NCBI GenBank assembly: GCA_964487525.1
Contig: CAZAQC010000008.1
Span: 1-18,096 of the forward strand
Source: UBA2177 sp964487525
GTDB lineage: Bacteria > Patescibacteriota > Dojkabacteria > SC72
Length of the DNA: 18,096 nt
Reading direction: 5' to 3'
Shown: positions 7,182 through 13,331 of the stretch, in pieces
Position numbering within the stretch: position 1 is the stretch's first letter
Layout of the letters: each line of letters opens with the position of its first letter
Translations under genes and position numbers: made by a program
The notes under the pieces: model-generated
Databases searched by the model: none
What the model saw: the letters and a program-made list of their open reading frames with translations, nothing else
What the model was told of the DNA's origin: nothing

Positions 7182-8114
7182 TTATTTAACTCTAAAATCC
7201 CAAATACCATCCTTTTTAAAGAAAGTTTGTGAGCATTTTCCGCAGGTAGCAGAATCATCGCCATGAAAAAGGAGAGTTTCCTTACAGTTTGGACATACCA
7301 GAATGTCTTTAAGTTCGGTTGCGTCTTGTCCTTCCTTGCTATTTTTCAGTAATTTGGTTTCTAGAATTATACTGGGAGAAATATCTGTCCAGGATAGTGT
7401 AATTTGCATAAGCTTTTCAAAAAACATCATAAGATTTTCACTCATTAGCTTCTTTATAAAAGGAGATCTAAGAAAAGAACAACCAAATTTTTTTTCAATC
7501 TGAAAATTATTCTCTTTTAGTAAATCTTTTATATATTTAGGATGATAATTGTAGAAAATGCTTTCTTGGTCCTCTTTTGATCCTTCTGGTGTATTAACAG
7601 TTGGCTGTTGATATGGTTCTTTTGAATATATGTCAAAATTAAGCTTAATTAATGCTTTTATTCTAGCTTTAATATGTATTTTATTTGCATATTCCTGTAT
7701 GTATGAGGAGTTATCTCCTAAAACCCTTTTCAATTCTTTGAAATATGATCCCGGTTTCTCAATATGGTGTAATACCCTTACCATAAGGGCTCCATCAAAA
7801 GAGTTTTGTTTAAAGGGCATTTTATATGCATTTGCTGCTATTAGCTCTGTATTGGGGTATTTGTTAAGTAAAGTTTCTCTGTTTCTTTGTAATGTTTTAA
7901 GAGAATAGTCCAAGATAATTGATTTGTCGTACTGTTCATAGTATGTAGAGGTTAATCTTCCATACGATCCACCTATATCAAGAAACCACTTACCTCTCTG
8001 GGTGTAAAATATCTTATTCAGTATATGTTTTTCCGCAGAATTTTCATATCCTCTTTTGTTCCAGTAAGTAGTGTAATCATAATCAAATTTGTCATAGTCA
8101 GAAATATCAGTCAT
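7182..8114 (-). CDS. SAM-dependent class I methyltransferase with C-terminal Trm112-like zinc ribbon
   Basis: The product is 310 residues. Residues 30-150 form a Rossmann methyltransferase of the Methyltransf_11/UbiE type: WFLDIGGSYGRL (43-54) is the SAM loop, ILDYS gives the acidic ribose contact, and MPFKQNSFDGALMVRVLHHIEKP is the typical motif II/III stretch. Residues about 150-260 are lineage-specific and helical. The last 40 residues form a zinc ribbon with C274/C277 and C291/C294 that resembles Trm112p-like domains. The substrate cannot be told from sequence. Its place between dnaG (8-bp overlap) and rsmA (no gap) might hint at a nucleic-acid or ribosome target, while UbiE-like folds also act on lipids and sugars. 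No Shine-Dalgarno is seen; translation is probably coupled to dnaG. Confidence 0.85.
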   Translation of the reverse strand: MTDISDYDKFDYDYTTYWNKRGYENSAEKHILNKIFYTQRGKWFLDIGGSYGRLTSTYYEQYDKSIILDYSLKTLQRNRETLLNKYPNTELIAANAYKMPFKQNSFDGALMVRVLHHIEKPGSYFKELKRVLGDNSSYIQEYANKIHIKARIKALIKLNFDIYSKEPYQQPTVNTPEGSKEDQESIFYNYHPKYIKDLLKENNFQIEKKFGCSFLRSPFIKKLMSENLMMFFEKLMQITLSWTDISPSIILETKLLKNSKEGQDATELKDILVCPNCKETLLFHGDDSATCGKCSQTFFKKDGIWDFRVK

Positions 8115-9837
8115 TATCTGTTTCTTTTAAAATTTTATTTACCTCTGTTAATTCTTTGAAATATTTTTCAGAATCTTTGTAATTATTATTTTCCTCGGCT
8201 ATTGCTATTTTAACACTTAATTCCTTCTGTTTGTTTTTTAAATATGCAGATTCCAATCTTTTCTTTACAATCTTTAATTCGCCGATTACTTCTTCTTGTG
8301 TTGTTGGCATGTCGTTTAAATCAAATATCAAATCCTCAAATATGGTATTTATATCGCTATCATTTTTTAAGGTAGAATAGAGAACTTCTTTTTTGGAGTC
8401 TTTAGACTTAACAATATGACTATATATATCCAAAAGAGGTTTAGAAGTTATGTGTTTGTTGGGGATGAGAGATTCTTCTTTAATACTATTAAGTAATAGT
8501 AGCAGTTTTATATATTTACCCTCTAGTTTATTATCGGGTTTTTTCACGAGAACAGGGTTTACCTCTACAGGTCTCTTCCCTGAGGAAGAAAAAGTGGTTA
8601 TGTTTTCTTCGACATTGATTTTTGTTATATTGAAGACCTTCTTTGTGTAGTGCTGTTTCGTTGTATTGTCTTTTACCGACGAGAGCAAAGATCCTATAAA
8701 GGTTTTTATTTTATCTAAATCGCTTAGTTTGTTTATATCTTTATCGGATAGAAAATCTGTAAGGATAAAAGAAAAAGCTTCTGTTTTGTTTTTTATTAAG
8801 GCTTTTATTTTTTCTGGTTCCTTTTGAAGTAGCTCATCAATATCTTTGTAAGGCTTAGCACTTGTTGCATAAGGGTTTAATTTGAGTTCAGATGCTATCT
8901 TGAAAGCTCTTACAAGGGCATTTTTACCTGCTTCGTCACTATCAAAGAAAAACAGGAGATTCTTTGTTAATATTGATAGGTTTGTCAATTGTTCTGTAGT
9001 TAAAGCCGTTCCTAGAGGAGCTACAATATTTTTTATTCCATACTGATGTGCTGATACAACATCAGTTGATCCTTCACAGATAATTACTAAATCATCTTTC
9101 CTTATCTCTTGTCTTGATTCATATTGCCCGAAAACATTGTCTTTTTTATGGAATATTGGAGTGTCAGGAGAGTTCATATATTTTGGCCCCCAATCATCTC
9201 CAGGTAATACTCTTGCTGTAAATCCTAAAACTGTGCCTCTTCGTGATCGGATTGGAAACATAATGCGATTAAAAAACTTTTCCTTAACGGTATTTCCTTT
9301 TAGTGTAAATAGTCCTGAATCAAGTAATTCTTTCCTTGTGTATCTTTTTATCTTGGATAGGTATGGTAAAAGAGAAGAGTTTCTAGGAGAATAGCCAATT
9401 CCAAATGTTTTTATTGATTCCTTTTTGAACCCTCTTTCTGCAAGATATTTCTGGGCTATCTTATTGTTTTTTAGTTCTTTGTAGTAATACTTTGTTGCGT
9501 TGTAATTAATCTCTTCAAGGGTTTTGTATTTATAGCTTGTTTCTGTTTTCTTTATTTCCACTCCCGCTTCTTTTGCTAGTCTTTCTAAAGCTTCTGGAAA
9601 ATCAATATTTTCAACCTTTTGTATGAAGTTGTAGATATCACCTGTTTCTCCACAGCCAAAGCATTTGTATCTCTGTAGGTCAGGACTTACTATGAATGAT
9701 GGTGTTTTTTCATTGTGGAATGGACATAATCCTGAATAGTTTTTTCCTGCCTGTCTTAATTTGACATATTTCCCAACAATAGAAACAATATCTATTTTAT
9801 TTTTAATTTCTTCTATTTGATTGCTATTAGAATCCAT
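8107..9837 (-). CDS. dnaG: DNA primase DnaG
   Basis: DnaG makes the RNA primers for replication and works with the replicative helicase. The product is 576 residues. The N-terminal CHC2 zinc finger is C38/H41/C59/C62 (GLCPFHNEKTPSF and YKCFGCGETGD). The primase core follows from about 120 (YLAERGFKKESIKTFGIGYS and RIMFPIRSRRGTVLGFTAR). The Toprim domain is about 248-330, with catalytic E255 in CEGSTDVV and D299/D301 in FDSDEAG. These two motifs are usually EGYMDV and FDGDxAG, so the metal ligands are kept but neighbours differ. Residues about 430-576 are charged and helical and should hold the helicase-binding region. The stop is TGA, which rules out UGA recoding. A TATAAT box lies 10 nt upstream of the ATG. 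Confidence 0.96.
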   Translation of the reverse strand: MDSNSNQIEEIKNKIDIVSIVGKYVKLRQAGKNYSGLCPFHNEKTPSFIVSPDLQRYKCFGCGETGDIYNFIQKVENIDFPEALERLAKEAGVEIKKTETSYKYKTLEEINYNATKYYYKELKNNKIAQKYLAERGFKKESIKTFGIGYSPRNSSLLPYLSKIKRYTRKELLDSGLFTLKGNTVKEKFFNRIMFPIRSRRGTVLGFTARVLPGDDWGPKYMNSPDTPIFHKKDNVFGQYESRQEIRKDDLVIICEGSTDVVSAHQYGIKNIVAPLGTALTTEQLTNLSILTKNLLFFFDSDEAGKNALVRAFKIASELKLNPYATSAKPYKDIDELLQKEPEKIKALIKNKTEAFSFILTDFLSDKDINKLSDLDKIKTFIGSLLSSVKDNTTKQHYTKKVFNITKINVEENITTFSSSGKRPVEVNPVLVKKPDNKLEGKYIKLLLLLNSIKEESLIPNKHITSKPLLDIYSHIVKSKDSKKEVLYSTLKNDSDINTIFEDLIFDLNDMPTTQEEVIGELKIVKKRLESAYLKNKQKELSVKIAIAEENNNYKDSEKYFKELTEVNKILKETDND

Positions 9838-9847
9838 CTTTAAGCTG

Positions 9848-9856
9848 ATTATATCA
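9848..9856 (-). promoter_or_regulatory. Extended -10 box (TGnTATAAT) before dnaG
   Basis: TGA plus perfect TATAAT (9853-9848 on the minus strand) lies in the 40-bp gap after the rodZ-like gene, 10 nt before ATG at 9837. The predicted leader is 3-5 nt. No clear -35 is seen. It has the same nine bases (TGATATAAT) as the box before the three-TM gene. Confidence 0.55.
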
Positions 9857-9877
9857 TTTATTGATGGGGCGTGAGGA

Positions 9878-10825
9878 TTAATTGCAGGTTAGTGTATCAT
9901 TGACTCTTTCACATGTAAACTCGGCAACTCCTGTAATTTGGTTAGGTTTCCATTCGATTATCTCGTTATTCCAATATATCTTTGTATTGTTTACCCTTCC
10001 GGTAATTATATGGAACTTATTAATGAATGTGTAATCTTTCTTTGAGGGATCTACTACTTCGGAGAGTTCATTTGTATCGTCAATATCTAATTTAACCCAT
10101 GCTGAAGAATCTACTATCTCTAATGTAAGTGTATTTTTTAGCTTGTCTACTTCATCTCCTATTTCGTTCACGGCTTCTTCTTTTATGTAAGTGACTTTTC
10201 TTGTAGCTACTGTTTCTAAAGCGTTATTACTATTCTTCCTTGCTTTTATGGTAATAATGTTGACACCTTTGTTTAGTTTAATGTTTTCTTCGAAATTTCC
10301 CTGATCGTCCACATCTGTTGGAGTCCCATTTATTTCAATAACTGAAGTGATATCAGTATCTCCTTTAACCAGTATCTCTTCCGAATTTATCTCTAAGTCA
10401 GATTTTGGCTCTAGAATATTGAGAATTGGTGGGGTTTGGAATTTATATATTTGTAAACCAATATATCCTAAAATTAGAATGAGGAAGAGTATCAAGGAAG
10501 CTGTTATCAGAGTTTTTGGATTAAGGATTCTTTGTTGAAAGTCTTCTTTAAATATTTTTTTATTTTTGTCTTTCTTTACAATCACTTTTTTAGTTGGATT
10601 ACTTCTTCTGTATAGGGCTAAAACTTTGTCTGTGTCAAGGTTAAGGTAGCTGGCGTATATTTTAATAAAGCCTGTTAAGAAAACCTCTGAATCGAAATAT
10701 GAGAATTGGTTTTTTTCAATATATTGTAAAAACCTCTTTTGTATCTTTGTATCTAAGGAAACTGCTTCTAAGCTCTTTCCTAATGAATCTCTTTTATTTT
10801 TTAAAACTTCTCCTGCTGTTATCAT
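9878..10825 (-). CDS. rodZ: RodZ-like cytoskeletal/cell-shape protein (HTH-TM-Ig-like-DUF4115)
   Basis: The product is 315 residues. Residues 3-72 form the RodZ-type helix-turn-helix (GEVLKNKRDSLGKSLEAVS, then ...FLTGFIKIYASYLNLD), which in RodZ binds MreB rather than DNA. A basic juxtamembrane stretch (78-100) precedes one membrane segment (about 106-126). Outside the membrane, residues about 131-220 resemble an Ig-like/glucodextranase-B module (PPILNILEPKSDLEIN... and LNKGVNIITIKARK). Residues about 230-315 match the DUF4115 C-terminal domain of RodZ. The domain order supports RodZ, but no MreB gene is in view. The ATG lies 5 nt after the ftsK stop; an AGAGG sits only 2 nt from the ATG, too close for a normal Shine-Dalgarno, so coupling to ftsK is likely. 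Confidence 0.82.
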   Translation of the reverse strand: MITAGEVLKNKRDSLGKSLEAVSLDTKIQKRFLQYIEKNQFSYFDSEVFLTGFIKIYASYLNLDTDKVLALYRRSNPTKKVIVKKDKNKKIFKEDFQQRILNPKTLITASLILFLILILGYIGLQIYKFQTPPILNILEPKSDLEINSEEILVKGDTDITSVIEINGTPTDVDDQGNFEENIKLNKGVNIITIKARKNSNNALETVATRKVTYIKEEAVNEIGDEVDKLKNTLTLEIVDSSAWVKLDIDDTNELSEVVDPSKKDYTFINKFHIITGRVNNTKIYWNNEIIEWKPNQITGVAEFTCERVNDTLTCN

Positions 10826-10830
10826 TGCCT

Positions 10831-13083
10831 CTATTCTACTCCTTGTTCAGTGCTCCCGTCATCTTTATTGGAATCCAATATCTGATCTTGTGATGTAACT
10901 AATACTTTTCTTGGTTTTGAACCATCCTGTGGTCCTATTGCTCCTGCTTCGTAGAGCTCATCTATTAATCTCGCGGCTTTGTTGTATCCTATCTTCATCT
11001 TACGTTGTAGGAATGAAGAAGATGCTTTTTGGGTCACGATTACTACAGCAAGAGCTTTCTCAAAGTCAGGGTCCCTTTCTCCATTCCCGGTACCAGATTC
11101 TTCAGATGGTCCTTTTTCTATTGCTTCAGTTAATTCCTCTGAATATTCAATATCTTCTCCTTTCACTTGTTCTTTTATTGCCTTTATTACATTCTCAGAA
11201 TCTTCTGTAGATGTATATGTTCCTTGTATTCTTAGAGCTTTTGGTGTTGTTTGGTCTTTGTAAAGCATATCTCCATTTCCAAGTAATGTTTCAGCTCCAG
11301 ATTCATCAAGGATTACTCTGGAATCCATATTTGTAGCTACAGCAAACGCCATTCTTCCAGGAATATTTGATTTAATTAGGCCTGTTATTACATTTACTGT
11401 TGGTTTTTGAGTTGCAAGTATTAAGTGAATACCTACAGCTCTTCCCATCTGTGCTAATCTTTGGATCTTCGTTTCAACATCTATACCGGAGGTCAATATC
11501 AAGTCTGCCATTTCATCAATCACAACGATGATATATGGCATAGCTAAATATCCTACTTTTTTATTGTATTCTGTAAGCTTCTTAGCCCTAACCTGTTTTA
11601 ATTGTCTGTATCTTCTCATCATTTCCTCAATACACCATTGTAAGGCGTTTATTACTGACTCTGTATCTGTTATTACAGGATTGAGTAGATGTGGTATTCC
11701 ATTGTATATGGACATCTCTACACCCATCTTAGGATCAATCATTACGAATTTAACCTCATCTGGGCTCTTTGTCATCAAAAGACCTGTTAGAAGTGAATTG
11801 ATAGCAACAGATTTGCCTGTTCCAGTTGCACCTGCAACTAGAAGATGGGGAATCTTTGCTAAGTCTTTTATGGATGTTCTTGCTGTAATATCTTTTCCAA
11901 GAATTAAAGGTAATTCATATTTACCTAACTCTTTATTCAATCTTGTAACCATATCTTTTGTATATACGAAATTTGGTGTTGGGTTAGGAATCTCAACTCC
12001 AACGAATGAAGTTCCGGGAATAGGGGCTTCTATTCTTACTGAAGAGGTCTGAGAAGCAAGCGCTAGTGCAAGATCATTACTTAGATTCTTTATTCTTGAT
12101 ACTTTGACTCCTACACTAATACTAAGGGAGAATCTTAAAACAGTAGGACCAACGGAAACTTGAACAACTTTTGCTTGTATACCAAAACTTCTTAAGGTTT
12201 GTTCTATGACCAAGGCTTTTCCTTTGTAAAGCTCTTTATTTTGTTTTTGAACTTCAGGTTGTTGTAAAATATCTGTACTAGGAAATATCCAATCTGTATA
12301 TTTCGGTTTTTGTGGTTCTCTATCTTCAACATCTTCAGTTATTTTTACTGAATCAACCATATTCTCATCGTCGAACGAATCTTTTTCCTCATGCTCTGCT
12401 TCTTTGGCTTCATCAGAGGCCAGTATTTGATCTAATCTTTTCTGTATCTCTTCTTCTGATTCTACTTTCATTTCTGAAGACTCTTCAGAAGATATTTCTA
12501 TATCCGAAGGATCAGAGGAATCAAGCTTTTTAAACAATGATCTGATATCAAACATACTTTTACCCTTTTCTTTCTCATCAGGAACAGAAGATTCTAGGAA
12601 ATCCCTTATCTGTTCTAGTGTCGTTCCCGTTATTAGTGAAAAAGAAACTATTAAAAGTATTAATACAATTGCTATCTCTATGAAGCTACCAAACACATTG
12701 TTTAAGGAAAGGTGTAATAGTTTTCCTAATTCTCCTCCGGCACCCTTTAGAGCATCGGCATTGTTTAGTTGCTCTTCAATCTGCCAAAAAGATAGCAATA
12801 TACCAAGACATGCAGAGAAAAGAAAAAGACCAGTTGCTTGTTTAAAGGAGATGAATTTTTTACTTTTTGTTAAAAAGAAGAATGAAGTGTAGAGAAAAAA
12901 TATTCCCCATGCTATAGAGGAGTATCCTAATTTAAGAGATATTTGATCAAAAAGTTGTGATTCCTGTGAGATGAAAGAGGAAACAGATATTGTTAATCCA
13001 CCTAAAAACAATATCAAACCAAAGAGTATTTTTGTCTCTCCACTTTGAATTGTAATGGGTTGTCTTTTCTTTTTTCTAGGCAT
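10831..13083 (-). CDS. ftsK: DNA translocase FtsK/SpoIIIE
   Basis: FtsK is a septal, ATP-driven DNA pump that clears chromosome ends during division. The product is 750 residues. Four membrane segments lie in the first 160 residues (about 17-38, 55-72, 83-102, 133-155). A very acidic Glu/Ser/Asp-rich linker spans about 185-270, short for the family. The alpha/beta motor follows, with Walker A GATGTGKS (418-425) and Walker B VVIDE ending at D523-E524, then LATQKP and GRMAFAVAT. The C-terminal winged-helix gamma domain is about 680-740 (VTQKASSSFLQRKMKIGYNKAARLIDELYEAGAIGP), which in the family reads KOPS/SRS guide sequences. It is transcribed divergently from rpoB and followed within 5 nt by the rodZ-like gene. 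Identity is very secure. Confidence 0.96.
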   Translation of the reverse strand: MPRKKKRQPITIQSGETKILFGLILFLGGLTISVSSFISQESQLFDQISLKLGYSSIAWGIFFLYTSFFFLTKSKKFISFKQATGLFLFSACLGILLSFWQIEEQLNNADALKGAGGELGKLLHLSLNNVFGSFIEIAIVLILLIVSFSLITGTTLEQIRDFLESSVPDEKEKGKSMFDIRSLFKKLDSSDPSDIEISSEESSEMKVESEEEIQKRLDQILASDEAKEAEHEEKDSFDDENMVDSVKITEDVEDREPQKPKYTDWIFPSTDILQQPEVQKQNKELYKGKALVIEQTLRSFGIQAKVVQVSVGPTVLRFSLSISVGVKVSRIKNLSNDLALALASQTSSVRIEAPIPGTSFVGVEIPNPTPNFVYTKDMVTRLNKELGKYELPLILGKDITARTSIKDLAKIPHLLVAGATGTGKSVAINSLLTGLLMTKSPDEVKFVMIDPKMGVEMSIYNGIPHLLNPVITDTESVINALQWCIEEMMRRYRQLKQVRAKKLTEYNKKVGYLAMPYIIVVIDEMADLILTSGIDVETKIQRLAQMGRAVGIHLILATQKPTVNVITGLIKSNIPGRMAFAVATNMDSRVILDESGAETLLGNGDMLYKDQTTPKALRIQGTYTSTEDSENVIKAIKEQVKGEDIEYSEELTEAIEKGPSEESGTGNGERDPDFEKALAVVIVTQKASSSFLQRKMKIGYNKAARLIDELYEAGAIGPQDGSKPRKVLVTSQDQILDSNKDDGSTEQGVE

Positions 13084-13087
13084 TTTA

Positions 13088-13202
13088 TTGTATATAATAT
13101 GATATAAAGGATATTTTTACAAAGATAGAATACAGTATATAATAAATCTATTAAAGTTGTATTGTTCAAATTATCCAGAAAACCTTTGACTATTATATAC
13201 AA
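13088..13202. repeat. 12-bp inverted repeat TTGTATATAATA / TATTATATACAA shared by the ftsK and rpoB promoters
   Basis: TTGTATATAATA at 13088-13099 is the exact reverse complement of TATTATATACAA at 13191-13202. A second perfect pair, AAGGATATT (13107-13115) and AATATCCTT (13210-13218), lies 7 nt after each copy. Each copy overlaps a predicted promoter. AT richness makes chance matches possible. Confidence 0.5.
13094..13122 (-). promoter_or_regulatory. Sigma-70 promoter of ftsK
   Basis: On the minus strand: TTGTAA (13122-13117, 4 of 6), a 17-bp spacer, TATTAT (13099-13094, 5 of 6), then 10 nt and ATG at 13083. The predicted leader is only 3-4 nt, and no Shine-Dalgarno precedes the ATG. Confidence 0.55.
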
Positions 13203-13214
13203 ATATGATAATAT
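13186..13214 (+). promoter_or_regulatory. Candidate rpoB promoter P1
   Basis: TTGACT (13186-13191, 5 of 6 consensus), a 17-bp spacer ending in an extended TG (13206-13207), then TAATAT (13209-13214, 4 of 6). The start site would be near 13221, giving rpoB a leader of about 110 nt. Confidence 0.5.
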
Positions 13215-13247
13215 CCTTCGAGTCTCTAGATTTTGCTTTTAAAGCGG

Positions 13248-13253
13248 TATAAT
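13248..13253 (+). promoter_or_regulatory. Candidate rpoB promoter P2 (-10 box)
   Basis: A perfect TATAAT with a weak -35-like TCTAGA at 13225-13230 (3 of 6, 17-bp spacing). The start site would be near 13260, leaving a leader of about 72 nt before the rpoB ATG. It is downstream of P1, so the two could act in tandem. Confidence 0.45.
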
Positions 13254-13331
13254 CTGATTCTTATAGGAATTAAATAAATACTGCTTCTCGTATGTAATAA
13301 ATATCTTATAACATTACCAAAAAGTTATCAT

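Larger units (their letters stand above)
13084..13331. promoter_or_regulatory. Divergent ftsK/rpoB intergenic region
   Basis: This 248-bp stretch is the only sizeable non-coding segment of the window and is strongly AT-rich. It holds a minus-strand promoter for ftsK at its left end and at least two candidate plus-strand promoters for rpoB at its right half. I see no tRNA, no Rho-independent terminator and no recognisable riboswitch. Two short words occur once in each promoter in opposite orientation (listed separately). Confidence 0.7.

Noticed and set aside
8107..8109. UGA recoding to glycine, as in some CPR lineages
   Set aside because: TGA is the natural stop of dnaG, in the right place before an overlapping gene, and the core genes read through without internal TGA.
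10826..10838. TAGAAT box 7 nt before the rodZ-like ATG as another leaderless promoter
   Set aside because: It overlaps the end of ftsK coding sequence, matches only 5 of 6, and has neither a -35 nor an extended TG; co-transcription with ftsK is simpler.
11528..12052. Plus-strand open frame of 174 codons inside ftsK
   Set aside because: It lies wholly antisense to the conserved FtsK motor, including the Walker A and B region, and its translation has no recognisable domain.
13205..13252. 15-codon open frame (MIISFESLDFAFKAV) upstream of rpoB that could be a leader peptide
   Set aside because: With P1 the transcript would start near 13221, inside the frame, and there is no Shine-Dalgarno or attenuator hairpin, so nothing supports expression.
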